A stretch of 64,000 bases of DNA from Leuconostoc holzapfelii (lineage in GTDB: Bacteria; Bacillota; Bacilli; Lactobacillales; Lactobacillaceae): assembly GCF_012396485.1 (NCBI RefSeq), contig NZ_JAAXPO010000006.1, positions 62,001 through 126,000 of the forward strand. Direction: 5' to 3'. The position numbers and the translations under genes were made by a program. Shown piece by piece: positions 52,108 through 61,963 of the stretch (position 1 is its first letter; every line of letters starts with the position of its first letter). The notes below the pieces were generated by a model. That model was not told where the DNA came from. It did not search any database and saw nothing but the letters and a program-made list of their open reading frames with translations.

Positions 52108-53394
52108 ATGGAAATTGGAATTGGCCTTTTTGGTCTTGGTACCGTCGGCAGCGGTGTTGTCAAAATATTGCAAGAAAACGCGACGCAAATCACAAAACGA
52201 ACTGGCGCCCATCTCGTTGTCAAACAAGCTGTCGTTCATGATCTCACTAAACCACGCAGTGGCTTTGTCAATGATTTTCCAATCACAGATGATCCGCAAG
52301 CCATTCTTGCAAATCCAGCGATTCAAATTGTTGTCGAGGTCATGGGTTCCATTGATCAAGCTTACAATATCATTAAACAAGCATTGAATGCCAAAAAACA
52401 TGTCGTGACGGCAAATAAGGATCTCATTGCCAGTCGCGGTCAAGAACTCGTCGCCATTGCCGAAGAAAATGGCGTGGACTTATTCTTTGAAGCGGCCGTT
52501 GCGGGCGGCATACCAATCTTGCGCACGCTATCAACCAGCTTTACGGCTGATGAAATTTCTCGTGTCGCCGGTATTATTAATGGGACAAGTAACTTCATTT
52601 TAACGCAGATGGCCACCAACCACTTATCTTACAATCAAGCCTTATCACTCGCACAAGATAAGGGGTTTGCTGAAGCTGACCCAACAAACGATGTTGAAGG
52701 TTTCGACGCGGCCTATAAACTCATTATCTTAGCGAACTTTGCTTTTGGTGTCCAACCCGTCATGTCTGATTTGACGATCAATGGGATAACCACGCTAACC
52801 GATGCAGATATTGCCGACGCCAATAGTTTTGGCTATGCCGTCAAATTACTTGGTGTTGCGCAGCGGGTCGGTGAAACGAAGTCCGCCATTAGTATCGAAG
52901 TTGCCCCTCAACTCGTTCCCTTTGCGCATCCCTTAGCGACTGTTCACAATGAAAATAATGCCGTGTTAGTTAACGGCGAGTCCGTTGGTGAAGTGATGCT
53001 CTATGGTCCCGGTGCTGGCGAGATGCCAACCGCGAATTCGGTGTTGAGTGATTTAACCAATGTCGCAACTGATTTAGCTTTAAATACGCCTGGTCGTCCG
53101 TTCAATTCCTTTAATCAAGCCATTGACTTGGCTAAACCATCACAGCGGATTGCCCGACGCTTCATTGTTGTTGAAGTCGATGATACCCCTGGTGCCATGT
53201 ATTCAGTGACTGGTATGTTTGCAGCGGCAAAAATTAGTTTCACAGATTTGAAGCAGACCCCAGCGGCTAACGGTACGGCTCGTCTGGTTGCTTTAACCCA
53301 TCCAGCCAGTGATGCACAAATTAATCTTATTCGCACTACCATTCGCAATGCCGATGGGATCAATCTTGCTGCGGAGTATAAAATTTTCTCATGA
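52108..53394 (+). CDS. hom: Homoserine dehydrogenase
   Basis: The 428-residue protein has the NAD(P) motif GLFGLGTVGSGVV, the VTANKDLIA lysine region, the substrate motif FEAAVAGGIPILR with GIINGTSNFIL, and a C-terminal ACT domain (about 345-425) for threonine feedback. It reduces aspartate semialdehyde to homoserine. The ATG follows AAAGGATG. The stop codon overlaps the thrB start, so the genes are coupled. Confidence 0.97.
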   Translation: MEIGIGLFGLGTVGSGVVKILQENATQITKRTGAHLVVKQAVVHDLTKPRSGFVNDFPITDDPQAILANPAIQIVVEVMGSIDQAYNIIKQALNAKKHVVTANKDLIASRGQELVAIAEENGVDLFFEAAVAGGIPILRTLSTSFTADEISRVAGIINGTSNFILTQMATNHLSYNQALSLAQDKGFAEADPTNDVEGFDAAYKLIILANFAFGVQPVMSDLTINGITTLTDADIADANSFGYAVKLLGVAQRVGETKSAISIEVAPQLVPFAHPLATVHNENNAVLVNGESVGEVMLYGPGAGEMPTANSVLSDLTNVATDLALNTPGRPFNSFNQAIDLAKPSQRIARRFIVVEVDDTPGAMYSVTGMFAAAKISFTDLKQTPAANGTARLVALTHPASDAQINLIRTTIRNADGINLAAEYKIFS

Positions 53395-54287
53395 TTACGA
53401 TTAAAGTACCAGCCACAAGTGCCAATTTAGGCCCAGGCTTTGATTCAATGGGGGTCGCACTCCAATTATATCTCACCCTTGAAATCCACGAAAAAACTGC
53501 CACTTGGGTTGTTGACCATGATTCAGGCGCGGCCATTCCTCATGATGACACCCATTTTATTGTACAGGCAGCCTTACAACTCGCACCCGATCTGTCGCCC
53601 CATCGCCTGGTTGTGCGTTCGGATATTCCGTTAGCACGCGGCTTAGGATCATCCTCATCAGCACTACTTGCTGGCTATGCAATGGCCAACGAATTGGCCA
53701 ATTTGGCCCTGTCACGCGATGAACTGCTGGCATTGGCAACGCGTATTGAAGGTCATCCAGATAATGTCGCACCCGCACTATTTGGTGGGGCTGTCGTGGC
53801 ATATTACGATGGCAAGCACGTCTTTCATGCGCCACTGCGCTTACCGAAAACCCATCATTTTATCACCTATATACCAAATACCCAACTCCTCACAGCAGCA
53901 GCACGCGCCGCTTTACCAGAGCAGCTCCCTTTTAAAACAAGCGTTGCCGCCAGTGCAATCAGCAATACACTGATTGCCGCACTTCAAGCAGATGATTTTG
54001 AGACGGCTAAATATTTAATTGAGGCTGATCAATTCCATGAAACAGCTCGGCAACACTTAGTGCCTCACCTCAAACAAGTGCGCACCATTGCCCATGAACT
54101 TGGGCTTATTGGTACTTATTTGTCTGGCGCTGGTCCAACCATTATCTCCGTGGTGCCAAAACAAGCTGCACATCACTTACAACAAGCACTTGCCACGGCA
54201 AAACTCCCCGGAAAAATACTAGACCTTGTGCCAGACAACACTGGCTTAATGATAGAGAAGGAAGATCGCATTTATGAAAGTTTCTAA
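53391..54287 (+). CDS. thrB: Homoserine kinase
   Basis: The 298-residue GHMP kinase has PATSANLGPGFDSMG (start), the ATP loop PLARGLGSSSSALLAG (about 81-96) and the C-terminal LSGAGPTIIS. It makes phosphohomoserine for threonine synthase. The ATG lies in the 4-base overlap ATGA with hom. It overlaps the aspartate kinase gene by 14 bases. Confidence 0.97.
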   Translation: MITIKVPATSANLGPGFDSMGVALQLYLTLEIHEKTATWVVDHDSGAAIPHDDTHFIVQAALQLAPDLSPHRLVVRSDIPLARGLGSSSSALLAGYAMANELANLALSRDELLALATRIEGHPDNVAPALFGGAVVAYYDGKHVFHAPLRLPKTHHFITYIPNTQLLTAAARAALPEQLPFKTSVAASAISNTLIAALQADDFETAKYLIEADQFHETARQHLVPHLKQVRTIAHELGLIGTYLSGAGPTIISVVPKQAAHHLQQALATAKLPGKILDLVPDNTGLMIEKEDRIYESF

Positions 54288-55632
54288 GTTTGGTGGGTCA
54301 TCACTGGCTGATGGTCGCCAATTGCAACGTGTTTTTGAGATTATTCAATCAGACCCACAACGTAAAGTTGTCGTGGTTTCTGCTCCAGGTAAACGTTTCA
54401 AAGACGATACGAAAGTCACGGATTTACTCTTAGCATATGCTAAAGGTACGGTTGAAGATACCGATACACTAGCCATCGTACACACGATAAAAGCCCGATA
54501 TCATGCTATCGGTGAGCATTTTGATCTGCCGGCTTATGAACTAGATGACATCGATGAACAAATCGATCATCTGGCACAAAAACACTACCGGTCTTTTGAT
54601 TATTTATATGCCGCATTTGCCGCACATGGTGAGTTCTTAAATGCCCAACTCGTTGCGAAAGTCTTTACACATCTCGGACTCCCTGCACGTTTTGTTGACC
54701 CACAAGAGATTGGGCTGCTAGTTGATGATCAAGCACGCGCGGCAACTTTCAATCCAAAGTCATACGATACGATTGCCCAACTTGATTTGACCACCAGTGA
54801 ACGTCTCATTATCCCAGGATTTTTTGGCTACACACAACGTGGGGATATGGCCACTTTTTCTCGTGGTGGGTCAGACATTACTGGGGCAATCATGGCACGC
54901 GCTTTACGCGCCGATTTGTATGAGAATTTTACTGACGTCAGCGCCATTTATGCAGTGAACCCAAACATTATCGACCACCCCGCAGCAATTAAGCAAATGA
55001 CCTATGATGAAATGCGTGAACTCTCGTATGCGGGTTTTGCCGTTTTTCACGATGAAGCCATTATTCCGGCCATCCAAGGTGGCATTCGTATCAATATTAA
55101 AAACACCAATGATCCCGATGCACCAGGGACATTTATTGTCCCACCAACTGAAGTGCAACAAACAACACCAGTAACCGGCATTGCGAATTCTAACCGATTT
55201 GCGGCCCTTTATTTGCACCGTTACTTGCTGAACAAGGAAGTCGGCTTTACTTTACGCATCTTAGAGATTCTCAAGCGACACAACATTTCCTATGAGCATA
55301 TGCCGTCAGGAATTGATGACTTAACGATTATTTTTGACAAGACACAACTGTCGCAAGATCAGATCGACAATATGTTGGCTGATATTGCTGCTGATATCAA
55401 ACCAGATACACTTAAGTGGTTGCCCAGCTATGGCATCATCATGATTGTCGGCGAAGGCATGCGGAACCGCATCGGCGCATTAACCGAAATCGTTTCACCA
55501 CTCAAAGACCATGGTATTAGCCTGCAAATGGTCAACCAGGGTGCTAGTGAAATATCAATTATGTTAGGTATTCAACCTGATCTCGCTGACCAAGCCGTCA
55601 AAGCCATTTACGACAACATTTTTAAAGCATAA
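54274..55632 (+). CDS. Aspartate kinase
   Basis: The 452-residue monofunctional kinase has KFGGSSLADG (start), FSRGGSDITGAIMARAL and two C-terminal ACT domains (about 310-450). It phosphorylates aspartate, the first step to threonine, methionine and lysine. The ATG follows AAGGAAG inside the thrB end, so it is the third gene of hom-thrB-ask. The ACT domains make feedback by threonine or lysine likely. No aspartate semialdehyde dehydrogenase is in the window. Confidence 0.95.
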   Translation: MKVSKFGGSSLADGRQLQRVFEIIQSDPQRKVVVVSAPGKRFKDDTKVTDLLLAYAKGTVEDTDTLAIVHTIKARYHAIGEHFDLPAYELDDIDEQIDHLAQKHYRSFDYLYAAFAAHGEFLNAQLVAKVFTHLGLPARFVDPQEIGLLVDDQARAATFNPKSYDTIAQLDLTTSERLIIPGFFGYTQRGDMATFSRGGSDITGAIMARALRADLYENFTDVSAIYAVNPNIIDHPAAIKQMTYDEMRELSYAGFAVFHDEAIIPAIQGGIRINIKNTNDPDAPGTFIVPPTEVQQTTPVTGIANSNRFAALYLHRYLLNKEVGFTLRILEILKRHNISYEHMPSGIDDLTIIFDKTQLSQDQIDNMLADIAADIKPDTLKWLPSYGIIMIVGEGMRNRIGALTEIVSPLKDHGISLQMVNQGASEISIMLGIQPDLADQAVKAIYDNIFKA

Positions 55633-55661
55633 AAGACCGATAGCTGAGCGATCGGTCTTTT
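55631..55661. terminator. Bidirectional terminator after aspartate kinase
   Basis: AAAAGACCGAT/ATCGGTCTTTT with a 9-base loop separates convergent aspartate kinase and M20 peptidase genes. Confidence 0.9.
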
Positions 55662-55675
55662 ATTATTTGTCGTTG

Positions 55676-56854
55676 TTAATTTTCAGTTGGGTTAAAGTAA
55701 TCCAGAATTAACTTTTTGATGAAATTAATGTAGTTCAAAAAGGCTTCTTCCATCACATATTCATTTGCCATATGACTGGTATCATTACCTGGTCCAATCA
55801 TCACAATGCTCATATCAGAATTTTCTTTGACAAAGGTTGCCGCATCGCTCGTGCCGGCAACACTACGTAATGTCACCGGTTGGTTGAAGTAGAACCGACC
55901 GTTCTTTTTAACCAAGTTAACAATTTTTGACCGATTATCAGTGACAACTGGTGCGAGCTTACGGATTAAATGAAACTCTAAGTCCATATTTTCCTCGGCA
56001 TTTAAACGGGTAATAATGTGTTGCAGTTCTTTGATAATCTGCTCGGCAGGATATGCCGTGGTTGTGCGAATTTTAGTGGTGAGTTTGGCAAATGCAGGCA
56101 CTGAATTAATCTGTTCACCACCGGTAATTAGCGTATCCACCGGAATAATCTTCCCCAGCACATCATCTTCTACTTGCGTGGCTTTGGCAAAATATTTCTT
56201 TTGCTCACTGAGATAGACATCCAAATTATCAATCGCATTAACCCCCATCTCAGGCATTGAACTATGTGCGGACTTCCCGTGCGAAATGACTTCATAATCT
56301 AAAGTGCCGTTTTGTGCCGTGATGGCAAATTGCTGTTCCGGCCGACCGTCTTTATTGGATAAACGGGCTGGCTCACCGACAATTAAGGCTTCGATGTCGC
56401 TAATCACGCCCTTCCCCAATAATGCCGCTGAGCCAAGTTGGCCTTTTTCTTCCCCACCGGTCACAATCAGCCGCACTTCACCCGGAATCGCGACTTTTTC
56501 TTGTGCCAATTCAATTAAGGCAATCACAAAAGCAATTAGCCCGCCTTTCATATCCGACGTGCCTCGGCCATACAATTTGCCATCAATCGCTGTCAGTTGC
56601 AATGGGTCAGTATCCCATAAATCACGTGGGCCAACACTCACCGTATCCATGTGCCCCGTCAAAGCCAAGACCTTGTTCCCCGACCCAAGCGAAGCAATTA
56701 AGTTCGTTCGATTTTCGCCGAATGGTAAAGTTCTCACAGCAATTTGATGACTTTTGAACAGCTCAAATAAATAATTGGCTAATACTGCTTCATTACCGTT
56801 TTGCGTATCAAAATTGATCGCCTTTTTTAATATTGCTAATCGTTGTTGCGTATC
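55676..56854 (-). CDS. M20 family metallopeptidase (ArgE/DapE type)
   Basis: The 392-residue protein has the zinc motifs LALTGHMDTVSVGP and GRGTSDMKGGLIA, the catalytic base in VTGGEEKGQLGS, a dimerisation lid, and a late His ligand in GPGNDTSHMANEY. It resembles the ArgE/DapE deacylases; its place next to the aspartate pathway makes N-succinyl/acetyl-diaminopimelate deacylase plausible, but a di- or carboxypeptidase cannot be excluded. The frame opens far upstream (56977); the ATG at 56854 follows AGGAAAGGATGA and fits the family start. Confidence 0.88.
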   Translation of the reverse strand, partial: DTQQRLAILKKAINFDTQNGNEAVLANYLFELFKSHQIAVRTLPFGENRTNLIASLGSGNKVLALTGHMDTVSVGPRDLWDTDPLQLTAIDGKLYGRGTSDMKGGLIAFVIALIELAQEKVAIPGEVRLIVTGGEEKGQLGSAALLGKGVISDIEALIVGEPARLSNKDGRPEQQFAITAQNGTLDYEVISHGKSAHSSMPEMGVNAIDNLDVYLSEQKKYFAKATQVEDDVLGKIIPVDTLITGGEQINSVPAFAKLTTKIRTTTAYPAEQIIKELQHIITRLNAEENMDLEFHLIRKLAPVVTDNRSKIVNLVKKNGRFYFNQPVTLRSVAGTSDAATFVKENSDMSIVMIGPGNDTSHMANEYVMEEAFLNYINFIKKLILDYFNPTEN

Positions 56855-56902
56855 CATGCCCGATGTCATCCTTTCCTGCGCCACATGTTGAACGGATACA
56901 AA

Positions 56903-56939
56903 AATAACCGCTATCCTCTTGAGTATAGAGAATAGCGGT
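56903..56939 (-). terminator. Intrinsic terminator of pepN
   Basis: ACCGCTAT/ATAGCGGT with a 17-base loop is followed by TATTTTTG on the minus strand, between pepN and the M20 gene. Confidence 0.8.
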
Positions 56940-56994
56940 ATATCAGACAATGGCCATTCACGCCATTTATAACACATTCGGGTCCAAATCGGCC

Positions 56995-59535
56995 CTAATA
57001 CAAGGCCGCTTCAAGTGCCTGACCTAGCAGATTGTGTTGTGCTTTGATCAGTGCGATTTGATTTTCAATGACCACCTGACCCATAATAATTTCACGGGTG
57101 AGGTTGGCCTGGTTTAATTTTGGTCCAAAGAACGCCTTAAACTCAGCTAAGCGCTGCGGTGTTTGGAAGTAATTGGCTGGTATTTTCGCCAAATTAGTAT
57201 AATTCATGCTACCATTCAACTTATCATCTAGCCAATCCCAATGCGCTCGTGCCCAATCCCATGCCGCCTGCTGGGCTGCTGGGTTGTGCAACAAGCCGCC
57301 ATACCAGATCCCAAAATCTTGTGGTTTCACAACGTCTATATTGTTTAGATGAGCCACTATGAGCTGAAGTGCTGCTTGATTGGTTGTCCCAGGTAATGTA
57401 GCCATTAAATCTTGTCGCAAACCAGTGTCGCTAGTCTGTTGATAGCGTATAAAAAGCTGCTTAAACCAAGCAATATTTGACGTGCGAGCGATTTGATCTC
57501 GTAAGACAGCTCGGCGCAAATAGGCTGGCATTTGGGTCAAATCTGCCTGATATTGGCCATATAGGGCATCTGATTTCGCACAGGCTTCAGGCAGTTGGAC
57601 CGTCAATGCAGCGCCGATAATTAAAGGTCTAACACGTGTATCATCATTGGCCTCATTCGGACGTGCTTCCCAACCTAATCGTTGCAACTGTGGCTGGACC
57701 AACTGCCTTACAAAGAGTTGTAATGTTGCCGTACCCGTTGCATCGTCTTGCATGACACGTTGCATATCATTAAGCAATTCATGACTAGCTTGTTGTACCA
57801 AAATCGTCGGATTGGCGGCCACTTTATGTAACACTGGCAAAATTTGGGCATAACTGACGATTTGGGCTTGCACTAATAACCGGAGATCGTGTAGAATTTG
57901 GAGCTGACTCACTGCATTGAACTGATCAAGATGTACCAAAATGTCCGCTAACAATGCGTCATCATAGTGAATAATCGCATGTGTTTGTTGCCCAATATTC
58001 AATAGAATTGGCCCACCAACTTGCTTTCGTAAGCTGGCATAGTCCCCGATGATCTCTGCCTTTGTTTTAAGGAGCAATGTTTGATCAGAAAAATTACTCG
58101 TCAATGGCACTTGCCAGAGGCGCTCTTGGTCATCGTGTGGGCCGATGAAAAACTGTTGCTGACTGATTATCAGTTGCCCTTCAGGATTCACAGTCACACT
58201 AATCACCGGGTAGCCAGGCTGCGTCAAATACGTTGCCATTACCCCCGTGACGTCTTGTCCCGATGCGTTTGACAAGGCGCGCCATAAATCAGCACCTGTC
58301 GCATTGCCGTATTGATGTGCATCAAAATAGTGTTTCAAGCCTTTCTGAAACGCAGCATCACCAATCATTGCGCGGGTCATTACCAGCATGCGGGCCCCTT
58401 TGGCATAAACAATCGCGCTATCAAAAAAAGTATTCACTTCATCTGGATGATTAATCGCGACATGGACCGGTTGGACGCCATCAATCGCATCACGCTGAAG
58501 CGCTAATGGGACGTCGTTCATTTGAAAAGACTCCCAAATGTGCCATTCTGGCATTAGCGCATCAATCGCGACATATTCCATCATATTGGCAAAACTTTCA
58601 TTTAACCACAAATCATCCCACCAGGCCATTGTAACTAAATCGCCAAACCATTGGTGGGCTAGTTCATGCGCAATGATTGTTGCAACACGATGCTTTTGCG
58701 TCAATGCCGCATTTTCAGGGTCAATCAATAAGGCTGATTCACGATAGGTAACCAACCCCCAGTTTTCCATCGCCCCAAAGGATAAATCCGGGACAGCAAG
58801 TTGTTTTGATTCTGGTAACGGATATGGCGTTTGAAAGTAGGCTTCATAAAACGCAATACTGCGCTTGGCCATATCCAAGGCAAACCGCAAGGTAGGCTTT
58901 GTATGAGCATCTGTTGCGAAAACTTGAATTTTAACGCCAGATGACGTCGTCGTTTCTTCACTAATCAATGATCCAAAAGCAAAGGCCACTAAATAAGTTG
59001 ACATCCGCAGTGTCGTGGCAAAATAATGCACTTGGTCAACAACTTGAGTTTCCGGCATGTTGGCTAAAATGGTTTCGTTAGGCTGTTCATCATACTTAAT
59101 GGCCAGATCAAAAGTGGCTTTGGCAGCTGGCTCATCGATGCTAGGGAAAGCTTCTCGGGCACCACTAGATTCAAATTGCGTCAATACCAGTTGCTTTTTA
59201 ACACCATTCACTTCGTAATCCGAGGGATAAATGCCCATCAAAGTGGCTGTTAACACAGTTTCATAACAGATCACGATTTCAACCTGTCCCAATGGGACGT
59301 TGGCTAAACCTAAGGCCTCATGTGTATTTTGAGTGGTGAAGGCCACCTCGTTCTGATTAACCGTTACCGATTTAATTTTCAAACCACGTTGATGCAAAAA
59401 AATGTGATCGGACAGCGCCTCCCCAAAAATCGTCACCTCTCCGACGATTGTTTGGGCTTGACGATTAATGTCTAAATACACATCATAGTGTTTTGGAACA
59501 AAAGTTGTTAAAAAATGTTGTAGGGGTTCTGTCAT
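56995..59535 (-). CDS. pepN: Aminopeptidase N (lysyl/alanyl aminopeptidase)
   Basis: The 846-residue M1 metallopeptidase has the substrate motif GAMENWGLV, the zinc site HELAHQWFGDL with the third ligand in NESFAN, and a C-terminal ERAP1-like helical domain (about 530-840). It removes N-terminal residues from peptides during growth on protein. There is no signal peptide, so it is cytoplasmic. Length matches lactococcal PepN (846). It is a single-gene unit with its own terminator. Confidence 0.97.
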   Translation of the reverse strand: MTEPLQHFLTTFVPKHYDVYLDINRQAQTIVGEVTIFGEALSDHIFLHQRGLKIKSVTVNQNEVAFTTQNTHEALGLANVPLGQVEIVICYETVLTATLMGIYPSDYEVNGVKKQLVLTQFESSGAREAFPSIDEPAAKATFDLAIKYDEQPNETILANMPETQVVDQVHYFATTLRMSTYLVAFAFGSLISEETTTSSGVKIQVFATDAHTKPTLRFALDMAKRSIAFYEAYFQTPYPLPESKQLAVPDLSFGAMENWGLVTYRESALLIDPENAALTQKHRVATIIAHELAHQWFGDLVTMAWWDDLWLNESFANMMEYVAIDALMPEWHIWESFQMNDVPLALQRDAIDGVQPVHVAINHPDEVNTFFDSAIVYAKGARMLVMTRAMIGDAAFQKGLKHYFDAHQYGNATGADLWRALSNASGQDVTGVMATYLTQPGYPVISVTVNPEGQLIISQQQFFIGPHDDQERLWQVPLTSNFSDQTLLLKTKAEIIGDYASLRKQVGGPILLNIGQQTHAIIHYDDALLADILVHLDQFNAVSQLQILHDLRLLVQAQIVSYAQILPVLHKVAANPTILVQQASHELLNDMQRVMQDDATGTATLQLFVRQLVQPQLQRLGWEARPNEANDDTRVRPLIIGAALTVQLPEACAKSDALYGQYQADLTQMPAYLRRAVLRDQIARTSNIAWFKQLFIRYQQTSDTGLRQDLMATLPGTTNQAALQLIVAHLNNIDVVKPQDFGIWYGGLLHNPAAQQAAWDWARAHWDWLDDKLNGSMNYTNLAKIPANYFQTPQRLAEFKAFFGPKLNQANLTREIIMGQVVIENQIALIKAQHNLLGQALEAALY

Positions 59536-59594
59536 GGGGTCTCCTTCACCACCAAATGGGTGTCCAATTAAAGTAGGACCAAGCCACGCCCGTC

Positions 59595-60146
59595 TTACTT
59601 TGTACCAATGTGTTCAAAACTGGTCAGGACCTGATGATCATATGTCGCTAAATAACAATCTGGCATGACCATCTTTTGCCAGTCTTCAAAGGTAAACTGG
59701 CCATCGGTGATCGCATGAAATAAAACCGCCAACGCCGTACCATGCCCGGCAATAATCAGATTGTCAGGGATATCACGTAAAATCTTTTCATAAGCAGGCA
59801 CGACACGCGCCTGAACTTCAGCCAGGGATTCTTCGCCTTGCGCCTGTAAAGAAAAGTCTAACCATAAATTTTCGAGATGAGCGATCCAATCAGGCCGTGC
59901 AATAGTTTGCCGTTCACGAAATGCTGGCACCGGAAATATCGGTAGCGCCAAACTTGCCGCTAATGGCGCAACGGTTTGCATGGCCCGCAAATACGGCGAC
60001 GAATAAATGGCAGTTACTGGGCAGTCCGCGAATTGGTCAACCAGCCCTTGTTCGAGCAGCTGGCCTTGCTTTGTCAGTGGTGCAGATTGGTCATCTGTCA
60101 CCGTTTGATCACGAATACTATGACGAATAAAATAAATTTTGCGCAT
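59595..60146 (-). CDS. Histidine phosphatase family protein
   Basis: The 183-residue protein has the phosphatase motif at the start (KIYFIRHSIRDQ, with RHS in place of RHG), the second arginine region YSSPYLRAMQTVAPLA, and the second catalytic His in IIAGHGTALAVLFH. Substrate is unknown; phosphoglycerate mutase-type and phosphosugar phosphatases share this fold. The frame opens at 60224 inside the ansA gene; I chose the ATG at 60146 (MRKIYFIRH), though its GGGCGA site is weak and ATG 60158 is an alternative. It follows ansA by 19 bases. Confidence 0.85.
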   Translation of the reverse strand: MRKIYFIRHSIRDQTVTDDQSAPLTKQGQLLEQGLVDQFADCPVTAIYSSPYLRAMQTVAPLAASLALPIFPVPAFRERQTIARPDWIAHLENLWLDFSLQAQGEESLAEVQARVVPAYEKILRDIPDNLIIAGHGTALAVLFHAITDGQFTFEDWQKMVMPDCYLATYDHQVLTSFEHIGTK

Positions 60147-60165
60147 CAGATCGCCCATTCGTTCA

Positions 60166-61134
60166 TTAGAATTGATGTAAATACGTTTTAAGCGTTGCTT
60201 CATCCAGTTGATTATCCAACCCAATGAGCAACTTCAATCGGGCTTTTTGGCCATTAATGCTCGTTGCAAAAATTGCCCCCGCTTTTTCCAGTTGAACACC
60301 ACCGCCCAAATAATCATAGACTGGTTCGGCGACACCATTGAAGCTCCGTGACACAATGACGACCGGAATGTCACGCGATAAGAGGTAAAGCACACCGTTA
60401 GCGGCTTCTTTAGACAAATTTCCAGCGCCCAAGGCTTCAATAATGATGCCATCAATATTGGCAGCTGCCAATAATTCTAATAATTGGCCGTCCATACCAG
60501 CATATGCCTTCAGAACTGGAATATTTTGTTTCACATTGGCGATTGGCAAGGCATGCCGTTTTGGCAAGGCATAGAAAAAGATGATTTGCCGTTTGGTTAA
60601 CAAGCCCATCGTGCCACTGATTGGTGAACCAAACGTGGCCACGTTGGTCGTGTGTGTTTTGGTCACAAAGCGGGCGGCATGAATCTCATCATTCATCACG
60701 ACTAACACACCACGATTGCGTGATGCCTCGTCTGCGGCAACGCGCAAAGCGGAGTGATAATTATACAAGCCGTCTGATCCGAGTTCATTAGAAGAACGCA
60801 TCGCACCAGTCATCACGATTGGAAAATCAACAGCTAATGTGCTGTCTAAAAAGAATGACGTTTCTTCAAGCGTGTCTGTCCCATGCGTAATCACCACACC
60901 GTCAAAATCAGTGCCTGCTGCCAAAATGCGTTGTTGCAAGGCTAACATGTGCGCTGGCCCAATGTGCTCACTGGGTAAATTAAAGATATTTTCAACCGTC
61001 AAATCAACATCGGGCAGCGTCAATTTAGCACCAGTCAATGGGTTTTCAACGCCTGTTTCAACCCCACCATTCTCACTTTCATGCATTGAAATCGTGCCAC
61101 CAGTATGTAAAACTAAAATTTTTTTTGCTGTCAT
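60166..61134 (-). CDS. ansA: L-asparaginase, type I (cytoplasmic)
   Basis: The 322-residue protein has both threonine motifs: VLHTGGTISM (nucleophile) and VITHGTDTLEETSFFLD, plus TGAMRSSNELGSDGLYN. There is no signal peptide. It releases ammonia and aspartate from asparagine. Its ATG overlaps the recO stop codon by 4 bases, so it is coupled to recO, an unusual neighbour. Confidence 0.95.
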   Translation of the reverse strand: MTAKKILVLHTGGTISMHESENGGVETGVENPLTGAKLTLPDVDLTVENIFNLPSEHIGPAHMLALQQRILAAGTDFDGVVITHGTDTLEETSFFLDSTLAVDFPIVMTGAMRSSNELGSDGLYNYHSALRVAADEASRNRGVLVVMNDEIHAARFVTKTHTTNVATFGSPISGTMGLLTKRQIIFFYALPKRHALPIANVKQNIPVLKAYAGMDGQLLELLAAANIDGIIIEALGAGNLSKEAANGVLYLLSRDIPVVIVSRSFNGVAEPVYDYLGGGVQLEKAGAIFATSINGQKARLKLLIGLDNQLDEATLKTYLHQF

Positions 61135-61922
61135 GATGTGCTTTCCTTATTCTTCCTGAAATTAACTAGGGTATTTTGCCAAGCATGCATTTGCTCGATA
61201 AACGTTTTGGCGCGCGGCTTTAAGCCGACTTGTTTTTCATAAATATGATCAATTACGAGTTGTAACCCGCGTTTTGTCGCTGGTGACAGATTAATCCGAT
61301 TGATTTGCCTTAAATCAATCACGCTAAATTGCCGCAAATAAAAAATGGTTTTTTGATCCAACATTAACCGATGATCATCCAAATCATAATGTGCTTCTGA
61401 AATAATTCCATTATATTTCTCTGAATAATCAAAGCGGCCGGCCGTTTGACCACTAATCGGATCAGCACGCCAATTCGGTGCGACGCCCAACGGCACCAAA
61501 AGTTGTATTTCAAAAATATTCGCAATAATTTGCGGCTCCAAGCCCGACTCCAACTTTTCCAAGGCCAATAAAAATTGGTTATACCAACGGGTAAGGGGTT
61601 CGCCCTCTTCAAATGTTTGATCAATCAAACTGGCAATCAACGCAGCATACGCATTCGCCTCAATATCTTCGACCAGTCTGGGATATAAAACGACACGCTG
61701 CGCGTCATTAATATAACCTAATCCAGTGTCACGTTTAGGTAAAGCGCCTTCAAAAGACAAAATGGTAAATGGCTGGACGGCTGCACTTAACGACGATTTT
61801 GGCTTTTTAGCACCACGTGCCAAAAAAGTTCGCAACCCATCGCTTTCGGTGAGCATACGAACTAATAAATCATGATCTTTGTATTGTCTTGTATATAGCA
61901 CAATGCCGTTAATGACTGCCAT
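61131..61922 (-). CDS. recO: DNA repair protein RecO
   Basis: The 263-residue protein has the N-terminal OB-fold (GIVLYTRQYKDHDLLVRMLTESDGL) and a helical domain; the zinc-finger cysteines of RecO are absent, as in many lactic acid bacteria. RecO with RecR loads RecA on gapped DNA. It follows era by 41 bases, the conserved era-recO order. Confidence 0.93.
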   Translation of the reverse strand: MAVINGIVLYTRQYKDHDLLVRMLTESDGLRTFLARGAKKPKSSLSAAVQPFTILSFEGALPKRDTGLGYINDAQRVVLYPRLVEDIEANAYAALIASLIDQTFEEGEPLTRWYNQFLLALEKLESGLEPQIIANIFEIQLLVPLGVAPNWRADPISGQTAGRFDYSEKYNGIISEAHYDLDDHRLMLDQKTIFYLRQFSVIDLRQINRINLSPATKRGLQLVIDHIYEKQVGLKPRAKTFIEQMHAWQNTLVNFRKNKESTS

Positions 61923-61963
61923 TTATCACTCTACTAAATTACATTGACCAACGGCCAGATGAC